NCBI GenBank assembly: GCA_016936695.1
Contig: JAFGXK010000178.1
Span: forward strand, 1-23,284
Source: Bacteroidales bacterium
GTDB taxonomy: Bacteria > Bacteroidota > Bacteroidia > Bacteroidales > VadinHA17
Reading direction: 5' to 3'
Length of the DNA: 23,284 nt
In this document: piece by piece, positions 6,834-14,676 of the stretch
Position numbering within the stretch: position 1 is the stretch's first letter
How the letters are laid out: each line of letters opens with the position of its first letter
The notes under the pieces: model-generated
What the model was told of the DNA's origin: nothing
Database searches by the model: none
The model's input: only the letters and a program-made list of their open reading frames with translations
Translations under genes and position numbers: made by a program

Positions 6834-7842
6834 TTTTCTGAACTCTGATCCATCGAACCATTTCGTATACCGATTCAAAGCTTAAATGCCCGGTTGCCGA
6901 CCGACATATCCATTTAGGCGCCGGGGAAGCTGTGACTTCGACTTTAATTCCAGAAGGTGAATCCGAGACAGAAAACCCGGCCCTTACGACTGCTTGTTCC
7001 GTCCAGTATCTTTCAAGACCTTCACCCTTAATGTTGATCACTCCCGTTTCCGGTTTCCGGAACGAAACAGTCCCTTTTACAGGATCGAAAATGACCTTTG
7101 AATCATCAAAAAGGGTATTGAATGATCCGGCAAGCATCAGGTCTTCCGGAGCTCCTTCAACAAGACCGTCCTCATTCAGCAGCCATATCTTGTCTGAAAG
7201 CCTGACAGCCATTAGAAGGTCGTGAGTAGAAAAGATTATCGTCTTTTCCCGTTCCCTTGTCAGTTCATGCAAGAGATGGATGATCCCGTATCTTCCTGTG
7301 ATGTCAAGGAAGGCTGTTGGTTCGTCCATGATCATGATGCCCGCATCCTGGGCCAGAACCATTGCTATCATTGCCCTTTGACGCTCTCCATCGGAAAGCT
7401 CAGTAACTGGCCTTTCTCTGAAACCGGTCATGCCGGTCATGGTCAGAGATGAGGCAATATATTCACGGTCGGTGGCGTCAATTCTTCCCATCCAGTTTGT
7501 ATGAGGGAATCTTCCCAGCGACACCAGATCGTAAACTTTCATGTTGCTTACCTTCACTATTTCAGTTGAGATATATCCCACTTTTGCAGAAAGACCTTTC
7601 CTTGAATAAGAGTTTATATCAGTACCTTCCACATTAAGATGTCCTGATAAATGAGGCTGAAGTCCTGATAAGGTTCTCAGAAGGGTGCTTTTGCCAATTC
7701 CGTTTCGGCCTATTACCGCAATAAGTTCGCCCTTCCCTGCAGTACCTGTCAGAGGCGGAAGGAGAAGTGATCCTCCCGTTTTGCCGGATGGAAATCCTAT
7801 CCCGAGATCAGTGAACGACAATCTTTTTGCTTTTTCAGTCAT
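6823..7842 (-). CDS. btuD: Cobalamin/iron-complex ABC transporter ATP-binding protein
   Basis: This 339-residue ATPase energises the FecCD-type permease encoded immediately upstream. Numbered from the chosen start: Walker A GRNGIGKST (45-53), signature LSDGERQR (149-156), Walker B IMIMDEP (169-175), H-loop His207 in FSTHD. The usual Q-loop glutamine is not visible: the region reads GYISTEIVKVSN. This seems typical of a Bacteroidota subgroup, but it is a real departure from BtuD/FecE. About 95 extra residues follow the ATPase core. ATG 7842 (MTEKAKRLSF) is chosen because it sits 2 bases after the permease stop (TGACAATG). An ATG at 7887 would overlap the permease by 43 bases. The riboswitch-led operon makes cobalamin the likely substrate. 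Confidence 0.85.
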   Translation of the reverse strand: MTEKAKRLSFTDLGIGFPSGKTGGSLLLPPLTGTAGKGELIAVIGRNGIGKSTLLRTLSGLQPHLSGHLNVEGTDINSYSRKGLSAKVGYISTEIVKVSNMKVYDLVSLGRFPHTNWMGRIDATDREYIASSLTMTGMTGFRERPVTELSDGERQRAMIAMVLAQDAGIMIMDEPTAFLDITGRYGIIHLLHELTREREKTIIFSTHDLLMAVRLSDKIWLLNEDGLVEGAPEDLMLAGSFNTLFDDSKVIFDPVKGTVSFRKPETGVINIKGEGLERYWTEQAVVRAGFSVSDSPSGIKVEVTASPAPKWICRSATGHLSFESVYEMVRWIRVQKTTS

Positions 7843-7844
7843 TG

Positions 7845-8909
7845 TCAGAAGATATCCAAATTCCTTTGATTCCGGAGTATCACCCATATAACAATCGGAA
7901 TGCCGATCAGCGCTGTCACTGAGTTAACTGGCAGAACACTGTCGGAGCCGGGAACCTGGGAGATAATATCGCTTGCCAGCATAATTGCCGCACCCGTGAT
8001 AATGGTGGCGGGAACAAGTATGCGGTGATCGGATGTTCTGAAAATTATCCGGGCAATATGGGGAACTGCGATGCCTATAAACCCTATTGGTCCGCAAAAT
8101 GCAGTAACGGTGCCCGCAAGAATGCTCGTCGCGGCAATTACAACGAATCTTGCACGCTTGATGTTGAGACCGATGCTTCTGGCATAGTCTTCGCCCAGTA
8201 AAAGAGCATTGAGCATCTTTACTGATATAAGACATACTGCTATTCCGGCAGCTACAGAGATCAGCATTACATTAAGCTGTGATGCCGTAAGATTGCCCAG
8301 ACTGCCCATGGTCCAGATCACATATGCCTTCAGCATGGTTTCGCTCGAGAAATACTGCATTATGCTGACTATCGCTGAAACTCCGGCTGAAAGCATTATT
8401 CCAAGGATAAGAACGGTCATAATGTTCTTAACCTTCGATGATATCATCATTACGAGAAGTATGACAAGTCCGGCTCCGGTCCAGGCTGCAGCTGCGAGAG
8501 CCCAGTTACCGATTCCCGTTATTGCATCGGGAGGGATTTGGGATGTGAACCCCAGAATAACGAATGCAACTCCCAGGCTGGCCCCCGAACTCAAACCCAG
8601 CACATAGGGTCCGGCCATGGGATTCCGGAAAAGAGTCTGCATCTGAAGACCGCTTACCGACAGTGCAATCCCGGCCAGAACGGCGGTGATGGCTTTTGGC
8701 AGCCTGAAGCGGATCAAAATGGTTCTTGTCGTTCCTTCGGTATCATCCAGAAACGCCTTTATTATTTCTGAAGGACTGAGAGATACCGAACCAAGAAAGA
8801 TATCAAGCAGGAAAAGAAGTGCCAGAAGTATCATAAGCCCTGAAAAAAAGAAGGTATTCTGGGCTGCTGATGCCCGTTCAGTTTTCACCGGTTGCGATTC
8901 TGCCTCCAT
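7845..8909 (-). CDS. btuC: FecCD/BtuC-type permease of the B12 uptake system
   Basis: A 354-residue polytopic inner-membrane protein of the BtuC/FecCD family. It would form, as a dimer, the channel that passes cobalamin (or a similar chelate) from the binding protein to the cytoplasm. After a short polar N-terminus there are about ten hydrophobic segments. Family marks include RLPKAITAVLAGIALSVSGLQMQTLFRNPMA (residues about 69-99), LGLSSGASLGVAF, and near the end the coupling-helix region FCGPIGFIGIAVPHIAR, which contacts the ATPase. Length is normal. It lies 5 bases downstream of the binding-protein stop and 2 bases upstream of the ATPase start, so translation is probably coupled. The substrate is inferred from the cobalamin riboswitch. 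Confidence 0.9.
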   Translation of the reverse strand: MEAESQPVKTERASAAQNTFFFSGLMILLALLFLLDIFLGSVSLSPSEIIKAFLDDTEGTTRTILIRFRLPKAITAVLAGIALSVSGLQMQTLFRNPMAGPYVLGLSSGASLGVAFVILGFTSQIPPDAITGIGNWALAAAAWTGAGLVILLVMMISSKVKNIMTVLILGIMLSAGVSAIVSIMQYFSSETMLKAYVIWTMGSLGNLTASQLNVMLISVAAGIAVCLISVKMLNALLLGEDYARSIGLNIKRARFVVIAATSILAGTVTAFCGPIGFIGIAVPHIARIIFRTSDHRILVPATIITGAAIMLASDIISQVPGSDSVLPVNSVTALIGIPIVIWVILRNQRNLDIF

Positions 8910-8914
8910 CGCAA

Positions 8915-10096
8915 TTACTTAAGTTTTATGTAGTAATACAATTCTTCTCCTGCAAATAGCCCGGGGTGAATGACAGATGCAATATCCCTCAGGATAATAT
9001 GAGGGTTCAGGCAACCGCTTTCCCAGTAATCATTTCCTCCTCCCGGACTCATTCTCCTGTTGTTGTTGTAAAGCCGGCCGCTCTTAAAACAGGGAAGCCG
9101 TGTGAGCCTTGGATCAACTGCAGCAATCTCCTGCATGGAGGTTGCTGAACCGGTGTTCAGCCAGTAGCCGGCTGAAACAGCTTTCCTGAAAACGTTTTCC
9201 AATCCCATGGGCATTGATACATCCGAAACGGAATCCTCCCATAGATATTCACCGCCTGCATCGCTTATCAGCCTCGAAATATAGGAGTTGCCCGGAGAGA
9301 TAAACCAAGTGTCCCTGAATGGTAGTCCAAGCAGTATCTTAGGTCTGCTTACGGCTTTTTCGGCTATAAGCGACTTGTACCTGTTATATTCATATTCAGT
9401 GTGTTTAAACAGTGAATCGGCTACAGAGCTGCAGTTATAAAGAGCACCGAAGAGCTTTATCCATTCAGCCTTGCCGAGAGGATCTTCCTCAAGATAGTCG
9501 GCATTGAATAAAACCTTTATCCCCATTTCCTTAAGCTTTCCAAGATAACCTGCCGATTCGCTTCCTATTCCGTACGCTATAACAATATCGGGCAGGAGAC
9601 TAATAATTAACTCTTTATTAAGATTGTCCTCATATCCTGTTTCGCATATTTTACCATTAGCTGCCAGATTCCTGACCTGCTCATCATAAATGAAACCGGT
9701 GCCTGAAAAACCCCTGAGGGATGCAGTTTGCCCAAGAGCCTTTATCATTGCAATATGAGTGGTTGACATACATACTACCCTTTCAAGGGGAACACGGATT
9801 ACCTTCAGGGAGTCGATATGGGAAGGAATGCTTACTCCCCGGGGAAGAAGATACCAATCCTGGATAACACCACCTGAACCCTGCCAGGGACCTATGACGG
9901 AAACGTGCGAATACCATTCAAAGCTTTTAATATTAAGTCTCTTCGCATACGAAATACCGGGCACTTCAGGATTTTCAGGGATTTCAGCAGTATTATTTAC
10001 AGATCCCTGACATGAAGCGAGCAGAACTGAGATCAGTAGCAGGCCGCTAAGTAAGCTCCCGGGTCCGGTTTTTGTCCTATGAAGAGGGGAAAGCAT
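8915..10096 (-). CDS. btuF: Periplasmic cobalamin-binding lipoprotein (BtuF-like)
   Basis: This 393-residue ABC substrate-binding protein of the helical-backbone type (BtuF/FhuD class) hands substrate to the permease. An N-terminal hydrophobic segment ends in a lipobox (LLISVLLASC, Cys29), so it should be anchored to a membrane facing the periplasm. The body contains the class pattern: RVVCMSTTHIAMIKALG near the first lobe, ELIISLLPDIVIAYG, GIKVLFNADYLEEDPLGKAEWIKLFGALY, and GGEYLWEDSVS in the second lobe. It is longer than E. coli BtuF, mainly in the N-terminal region before the first lobe. It starts 8 bases downstream of the btuG-like stop. Siderophore binding is an alternative, made unlikely by the riboswitch. 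Confidence 0.85.
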   Translation of the reverse strand: MLSPLHRTKTGPGSLLSGLLLISVLLASCQGSVNNTAEIPENPEVPGISYAKRLNIKSFEWYSHVSVIGPWQGSGGVIQDWYLLPRGVSIPSHIDSLKVIRVPLERVVCMSTTHIAMIKALGQTASLRGFSGTGFIYDEQVRNLAANGKICETGYEDNLNKELIISLLPDIVIAYGIGSESAGYLGKLKEMGIKVLFNADYLEEDPLGKAEWIKLFGALYNCSSVADSLFKHTEYEYNRYKSLIAEKAVSRPKILLGLPFRDTWFISPGNSYISRLISDAGGEYLWEDSVSDVSMPMGLENVFRKAVSAGYWLNTGSATSMQEIAAVDPRLTRLPCFKSGRLYNNNRRMSPGGGNDYWESGCLNPHIILRDIASVIHPGLFAGEELYYYIKLK

Positions 10097-10104
10097 CAGG
10101 ACTT

Positions 10105-11151
10105 CTATTGGGTGACTGATTTAAAAAACATATTCCCTGGGATTACATCTGCCTCCATTGAAGAAAGCAAAGAACCTTCCGGGGAATATCTCAGTACTAT
10201 TCCCTTTTGAAGATAGTCGCGCGCGTCGGTAACAAAGACCTCATTATTGAACGGATTGACAACCATCCTGTAAAAGAAGTAACCGGACTGGGGAATAAAT
10301 ACTGTTGAAGGGAGTGTTTCAGAACCAATGTTCATCCTCCTTACTCCGTCGTGAAGATAGTACAGGAACTGACCGCTGCCGTCAATCTGAAGGCAGGTTG
10401 GGGAATCGGCAAGGGAAGGAAAGGTAAATGTTTTGCTTATTACATTTGTTGATGTATTAATAGCAACGAGTTCGGCATAATTTTCTCTTTTCCACCCTCC
10501 GTTGCACAAAACCCACAGTGTATTGTTTCTGTCAACTACCATGCTTTCAGGCTCGATACCAACCTCCAGCGAATCGATGACCTCATCGGTTAGAGTGTTA
10601 ATAACGAAAATCTTGCTGCCTCCGGTCCAGTTGGCTGCATAAGCCCTTGATAAAGCGGTTACAATCGATTCGGAGGTGTTTTTAAGCGGTATATACCCGG
10701 TTGCGGTTTTAGAATGGAGGTCGATAATCCTTATTGAGTCGGAATATAGGCTTGTAACATAAGCCTTTTGACTATTGATGAAAGAAATGTACCTGGGAGA
10801 GACAATCTTTTCGATAGTTGTTACCGACTTCATGTCGTTCAGATTAGCCACTTCAATTTTATCCGAGTTATTTACAAGTATAAAAGCCGTTTTATCGTTA
10901 ATCCCCATTGAATAAGGAACATCTCCAAGCGGTCGTTCGTTTGCATCCCTGAAAATATTGTTGTATATTTTCATTGAATCGTAAGAAAAGAAAGAGAGGG
11001 AGCCATTTCCCGACCTGAAATTTCCTTCGTTCATTACGAATACTCCATTCCCGGAAAGATAAGCACGTTCCAGTCCCGTAATAAGGGGATCACTCTCCTT
11101 AATGCAGGAGGAAAGCAAAGCCACAGTAAAAAAGATAAAGAATTTCATCAT
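10105..11151 (-). CDS. btuG: Surface-exposed beta-propeller lipoprotein, BtuG-like cobalamin binder
   Basis: A 348-residue lipoprotein (MMKFFIFFTVALLSSC lipobox). After the cysteine comes an IKESDP stretch that resembles the lysine/acidic export signal of surface lipoproteins. The mature part is built from repeated blade-like units, for example GVFVMNEGNFRSGNGSLSFF, PYSMGINDKTAFILVNNSDKIEVAN and ESMVVDRNNTLWVLCNGGW. This is the YncE/DUF5074 seven-bladed propeller pattern. In gut Bacteroides, BtuG caps the TonB receptor BtuB and binds B12 with very high affinity; the same gene order here supports that role. The frame is open 67 codons further upstream, but the signal peptide fixes the start at 11151 (ATG) or the adjacent ATG at 11148. 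Confidence 0.85.
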   Translation of the reverse strand: MMKFFIFFTVALLSSCIKESDPLITGLERAYLSGNGVFVMNEGNFRSGNGSLSFFSYDSMKIYNNIFRDANERPLGDVPYSMGINDKTAFILVNNSDKIEVANLNDMKSVTTIEKIVSPRYISFINSQKAYVTSLYSDSIRIIDLHSKTATGYIPLKNTSESIVTALSRAYAANWTGGSKIFVINTLTDEVIDSLEVGIEPESMVVDRNNTLWVLCNGGWKRENYAELVAINTSTNVISKTFTFPSLADSPTCLQIDGSGQFLYYLHDGVRRMNIGSETLPSTVFIPQSGYFFYRMVVNPFNNEVFVTDARDYLQKGIVLRYSPEGSLLSSMEADVIPGNMFFKSVTQ

Positions 11152-11180
11152 AATGTAATTTTTATTAAAAAGGTATGATG

Positions 11181-11200
11181 CCTGCCTGTCGGCAGACAGG
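11181..11200. repeat. Short GC-rich palindrome between btuB- and btuG-like genes
   Basis: CCTGCCTGTC followed by GGCAGACAGG forms an imperfect inverted repeat. On the minus (transcribed) strand it becomes a CCTGTCTG/CAGGCAGG hairpin with one G-U pair and a 4-base loop. It stands out in an AT-rich 118-base gap inside the operon. It may be a dispersed REP-like unit or an mRNA-stabilising hairpin that sets the receptor:lipoprotein ratio. There is no T-run, so a terminator is unlikely. Confidence 0.5.
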
Positions 11201-11269
11201 AAACCGCACATGATTGAATAATAAATACATAAGTGGGTGTATATTTGATACCTGTGGGTTTCTTCATGG

Positions 11270-13186
11270 TCATTTTTTAAATTGATATGAGACAGATAAA
11301 CAGATGTTTCTTCCCGGCATTGGATAGTATGCAATGTTCTGGTAAGCCGCATCGAACAGGTTATCGACCGACAAGGAAAGATCGACCGAATGATGAGTTC
11401 TTTCGAGCCTGGTGCCCAGATTGATCCCGCTCACGGCATAGTGAGGAAGATATTGGGAGTTGTCGGCGGTTATGTATCTTTTGCCAGTATAATCAGTGCT
11501 GAAAGAGACAAAATACATGAGCCAGTTCAGCCTGACAAGCACATTTAGCTGATTTTCCGGTACATATATTAATCGATTTCCTCCCGTGCCATTCTTGTCA
11601 GAGTTTTGGTCCTGCGACCTGGCTAAGGTGCGGACGTAATTGGCTATTATCCTTAAATCAGCCTTATTGAATGAATAACTAATATTGGTTCCGGTTTCAA
11701 GACCTTCAGTAATGGCCGAACCAAGATTGACAGCCTCCCAGAAGGAGAATTCACCGGGGCGCCATTGTATCAGGTTACTTATATTATTCCTGAAAAATGT
11801 AATGTCGCTTTTTAACTTAAGCGGACCATTATGCAAGGTGTTCATTTCCCAGGTCAGCTCGGTTGAATAGCCGGTTTCATTCCTCAGATCCGGATTACCG
11901 CCGGGTGACCAGTACATATCATTCAGGGTGGGCACCTTCGAGTTCTTCGAGATACTTGTCTTGAGGAAGTAATATTTCTGAGGGAAGGGCCTGAATTCAG
12001 TACTCAGCGAAAAATCAGGGGTCAGGAGTATGTCATCATGAAGTAGTTCCCTTACCAGAAGCCTGGCCGAAAGCCATGATACCGGCATTGACTCTGCTAA
12101 AAGGTCGAAAGAGGCAAGATTTCTTGACTTATTACCCTTATAATTACTTGTGCTGACATGGCTCAGTTCATCACTAAATCCGGCCTCCAATAAAAGAAAG
12201 TCACTGATTCTCCTTTTATAACTGCCTTTAAGTGTTAAAGTCCGGGAATTATTAACAGACCTTATCGAAGCAAGTTCATTGTTATACCGTAGCCTGTCGG
12301 CAATAAATGCAGCGGTAATACCGATATCGGCTTGGTTAAGGTCGCCGGAGTATGAAACCATGGCTCGCAGTGATTCATCATCCTGTTTTTCAGGCGGATT
12401 CTGTGCGGGGCTGATTATAGGCACGGGCAGGTTCCTGGATGCAGACTGGTACCAAAGCCGTGCCGAAATAGTGTTGTCAGGATTTAAAAGATACAACTCC
12501 TGAATAAAACCGGCCGAGCTAACTTCGTTGTTCTCCCTTCTCTCCTTTTTAGGGGAGTCTTGCGAGACATTGTTTGTATAGGGATAATTGTTTTTTGCAT
12601 CGCTCAGAAAGGCCTTTGTAACAGACCGTAATTTTTCATTTCCGGTTCCCGCTTTAATAAGGCCCGTAAACCGTCCGTAACTTCCTAATCCGGGATTGAT
12701 TGTGATCCCTGTGTCGTCAGCGGATGTTTTACTGGTTTTCAGGTCGATTACCCCGCCGAAACCTCCGCTGTTAATTCCCATTGAACCTGCTCCATAATAA
12801 ATGTTTACGTCGTCTATGAAGCCTGCGGGGATTAGTGACAGGTCGAACTGGCCGAGCATCGGAGAGTTAAGATTCACATCATTCCAGGAGACCCTGGTAT
12901 GACTTGGTCCTGTTCCCCTGAATGAGGGTGTTGCAAGGCCTCCCGAGCCGTAGGACTTTATATGAATTACCGAGTTGCCCGAGAGCAGGTCGGCAATTGT
13001 GTGATGATTATATTGTGCCAGAAGGGCAGAATCGAGATGGGTTGACTTAAAACCAAGGTAATCGCGCTTATCAGATTCAGCCCGTACACTGACCTCACCG
13101 ATAAGTATTGACTTATCAGGGTTATAGGCTTGTCCGTTCAGCTGAAGAGACAGCATCAAAGCAAAAAATAAAAAGACTTTCTTCAA
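11270..13186 (-). CDS. btuB: TonB-dependent outer-membrane receptor, BtuB-like
   Basis: This 638-residue protein takes up cobalamin across the outer membrane, driven by TonB. It has a signal peptide (MKKVFLFFALMLSLQLNGQA). A plug domain spans residues about 25-165: IADLLSGNSVIHIKSYGSGGLATPSFRGTGPSHTRVSWNDVNLNSPMLGQFDLSLIPAGFIDDVNIYYGAGSM is its recognisable core, ending in GGVIDLKT. About 470 residues of beta-barrel follow, closing with an aromatic strand (ICLSVSYQFKK). The start codon is TTG at 13186-13184, preferred because the signal peptide begins exactly there. A cobalamin riboswitch lies 93 bases upstream and BtuG/F/C/D-like genes follow, so B12 is the most likely ligand. Without that context the protein alone could be a siderophore receptor. 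Confidence 0.88.
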   Translation of the reverse strand: MKKVFLFFALMLSLQLNGQAYNPDKSILIGEVSVRAESDKRDYLGFKSTHLDSALLAQYNHHTIADLLSGNSVIHIKSYGSGGLATPSFRGTGPSHTRVSWNDVNLNSPMLGQFDLSLIPAGFIDDVNIYYGAGSMGINSGGFGGVIDLKTSKTSADDTGITINPGLGSYGRFTGLIKAGTGNEKLRSVTKAFLSDAKNNYPYTNNVSQDSPKKERRENNEVSSAGFIQELYLLNPDNTISARLWYQSASRNLPVPIISPAQNPPEKQDDESLRAMVSYSGDLNQADIGITAAFIADRLRYNNELASIRSVNNSRTLTLKGSYKRRISDFLLLEAGFSDELSHVSTSNYKGNKSRNLASFDLLAESMPVSWLSARLLVRELLHDDILLTPDFSLSTEFRPFPQKYYFLKTSISKNSKVPTLNDMYWSPGGNPDLRNETGYSTELTWEMNTLHNGPLKLKSDITFFRNNISNLIQWRPGEFSFWEAVNLGSAITEGLETGTNISYSFNKADLRIIANYVRTLARSQDQNSDKNGTGGNRLIYVPENQLNVLVRLNWLMYFVSFSTDYTGKRYITADNSQYLPHYAVSGINLGTRLERTHHSVDLSLSVDNLFDAAYQNIAYYPMPGRNICLSVSYQFKK

Positions 13187-13226
13187 GGTACTTACTTATT
13201 TTTTGCTGACGGGTTGGGAAAGACGT

Positions 13227-13243
13227 GAATCACAAGATGATTC
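13227..13243 (-). promoter_or_regulatory. Hairpin between riboswitch and btuB start
   Basis: GAATCA (13227-13232) and TGATTC (13238-13243) form a 6-bp stem with a 5-base loop in the leader between the aptamer and the TTG start. It could be part of the expression platform. A T-run is absent, so control of translation is more likely than termination. Confidence 0.35.
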
Positions 13244-13279
13244 TTAGCTTTTCTTCCCGAAAGCATTGAATATTAATAT

Positions 13280-13433
13280 GTCTGGCAGGTCTTCTGACTT
13301 GTCCCGATTTCAGGAAGCCTTCCCATGGCGATGTGCTCACAGTGGCAGGTTATCCTGAAACCATCATCACGCTTAGCGTGATCAGGCATCACAGCAGCGG
13401 GTACTGTCGCGGATTCAAACCGCGTTCCCTTTT
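13280..13433 (-). ncRNA. Cobalamin riboswitch
   Basis: Read on the minus strand, the sequence runs through the conserved cobalamin aptamer. AAAAGGGAA comes first, then CGCGGTTTGAATCCGCG (a stem-loop). ACAGTACCCGCTGCTGTGATGCC is next, then a variable hairpin (ATCACGCTAAGCGTGAT). The B12-box elements GCCACTGTG and AGTCAGAAGACCTGCC close it. It senses adenosyl- or another cobalamin and lowers expression of the downstream operon when B12 is abundant. The 3' edge is 93 bases from the btuB-like TTG start, leaving room for an expression platform. In Bacteroidota such switches commonly act on translation initiation; which mode applies here is inference. Confidence 0.95.
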
Positions 13434-13435
13434 CA

Positions 13436-13462
13436 TTGCAATGACAAAAAATATCATTGCAA
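13436..13462 (-). repeat. Perfect inverted repeat directly 5' of the cobalamin aptamer
   Basis: TTGCAATGA (13436-13444) is the exact reverse complement of TCATTGCAA (13454-13462), with a 9-base A-rich spacer. The inner arm also sits in a 12-bp palindrome, TCATTGCAATGA (13433-13444). In the transcript this gives a 9-bp hairpin at the extreme 5' end of the leader, about 5-10 bases after the predicted start site. Confidence 0.7.
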
Positions 13463-13475
13463 CACCAAAGCTTTA

Positions 13476-13483
13476 CAAAAGTA
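13476..13483 (-). promoter_or_regulatory. Probable -7 box of the B12 operon promoter
   Basis: The minus strand reads TACTTTTG, matching TAnnTTTG. Only weak TTTC candidates exist at the -33 position. Transcription would start near 13470, just ahead of the leader hairpin and the riboswitch. Confidence 0.45.
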
Positions 13484-13536
13484 GTTTATTTTTCTGAAAT
13501 GAAATGAAACAGATATCAACAGGTGTTGAAAACCTG

Positions 13537-13557
13537 GCCGGGAAACATATCACCGGC
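13537..13557 (-). terminator. Weak hairpin after the LacI-type gene
   Basis: GCCGG and CCGGC pair across 11 bases about 25 bases beyond the LacI-type stop. On the minus strand it is followed by GGTTTTC rather than a long T-run. A second small repeat (CAGGT 13520-13524 with ACCTG 13532-13536) overlaps the tail. It may separate the regulator from the B12 operon promoter, but support is modest. Confidence 0.3.
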
Positions 13558-13581
13558 AAGAATACCTGCAAGAAAGTGCTT

Positions 13582-14616
13582 TTAAATGGTTCCGCAGGAA
13601 TTTCTTACAGCAAGCTCAGGAGCAATGCTCACCTGTCTCTTGTATTTTGACTTGCCTGCATTTCGCACTTCCGACCAGATCATGTTCGACACCTTAAGCG
13701 CCATTCCTGAAAGAGGTTTTCTCAGACATGTCACCGGTGAGAACATCAGGTCGAAGCCCGTTCCTTCTTCCATGGATACAATGGCAACATCCTGAGGTAC
13801 GCGAAGATTTTTCTTTCTGAGGTAGCTCATTATGCAATAAACAAGGTCGGCCTGAATGACGATCATGATTTCAGCGCTGTATGGGGGCCGGAGATACTGA
13901 TCAATCTGACTCTGCTCTATTTCCCTGCCATCAACCGGAATATCGAACTCAATTACCAGGGGTTTATTCATTCCTGCCTTAGAAGAAATATTTTCTTTAA
14001 GGAGTTCAATAACCTGACGATCGGCCGGAGAGGAAGCCTTGTCAGTGGCTATCAGGATATTTTTATACCCCAGTTTTGCAATGTGGTCGATTACCTTCCT
14101 TGCACCTTCCGTATAATCGGTGCAGACAGTATTGAGACGGAGGTTCCTTACTGATTTCTCAAGCAATACGAAAGGATAACCCATAGCTCTCAACGACCTG
14201 ATGGTATAATCATCCGCCGCATCACCGGTAAGGATCAGTCCGCTGTAAAACTTCTTAAAGGCTCCGACCATCCTGTTGTACCTCCCGTCATCCGGATCCT
14301 TTGTCATTATCGAGAACCCCACCCCGATACTTCCAAAGGCCCTCTGAAGATATGGAGTTATTCCATAGACGAACGGATCGTGAAGAGAAGGAACTATCAT
14401 TCCGATAATTCCGGGTTTTTCTTCGACGGAAGAGCTTTCCGCCGGATCCCTTTGAAGATCAAAATACCCCATTTGTCTTGCCAGAGCAAGCACTTTTTCC
14501 TGGGTATCCTTGCGGATCCCGTGCTGGTCAGCTTTGTTATTAAGAACCAGCGAAACCAAAGTACTGGATACACCCAGCTTTTCAGCTAAATCTTTATTCT
14601 TAACTTTTTTCCCCAT
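13582..14616 (-). CDS. LacI-family transcriptional regulator
   Basis: The protein has 344 residues from the chosen start (MGKKVKNKDLAEKLGVSSTLVSLVLNNK). This contains the LacI helix-turn-helix and hinge helix (residues about 5-55, ending RKDTQEKVLALARQMGYF). The rest is a periplasmic-binding-protein-like sensor domain from GIIGMIVPSLHDPFVYGI to the C-terminal PELAVRNSCG. The frame is open 20 codons upstream, but ATG 14616 has AGGGG at a good distance and puts the HTH at the usual place. Effector and targets are unknown. The neighbours (B12 operon, yidC) are not classic sugar genes, so a distant target or autoregulation is likely. A perfect palindrome lies 21-35 bases upstream of the ATG. Confidence 0.9.
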   Translation of the reverse strand: MGKKVKNKDLAEKLGVSSTLVSLVLNNKADQHGIRKDTQEKVLALARQMGYFDLQRDPAESSSVEEKPGIIGMIVPSLHDPFVYGITPYLQRAFGSIGVGFSIMTKDPDDGRYNRMVGAFKKFYSGLILTGDAADDYTIRSLRAMGYPFVLLEKSVRNLRLNTVCTDYTEGARKVIDHIAKLGYKNILIATDKASSPADRQVIELLKENISSKAGMNKPLVIEFDIPVDGREIEQSQIDQYLRPPYSAEIMIVIQADLVYCIMSYLRKKNLRVPQDVAIVSMEEGTGFDLMFSPVTCLRKPLSGMALKVSNMIWSEVRNAGKSKYKRQVSIAPELAVRNSCGTI

Positions 14617-14636
14617 TTTTCCCCTAAAATTTGGAT

Positions 14637-14651
14637 GTTCTAAATTAGAAC
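14637..14651. promoter_or_regulatory. Palindrome upstream of the LacI-type gene, possible operator
   Basis: GTTCTAA-A-TTAGAAC is a perfect 15-base inverted repeat with a single central base, 21 bases upstream of the start codon. LacI-family dimers bind palindromes of about this size, so autoregulation is plausible. It lacks the central CG typical of many LacI operators. Confidence 0.45.
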
Positions 14652-14676
14652 CTTTTTTAATATTAGGGAAACCCAT

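Noticed and set aside
6354..6878. 174-residue minus-strand ORF opposite the thioredoxin-fold gene
   Set aside because: It lies across the conserved CGHC domain on the other strand and has no recognisable features.
8209..8607. 132-residue plus-strand ORF inside the permease gene
   Set aside because: It is antisense to a clear FecCD permease and shows no domain or start signal of its own.
11240..11247. TATATTTG on the plus strand between btuB- and btuG-like genes
   Set aside because: It points into the antisense of btuB, has no -33 partner and no gene to drive.
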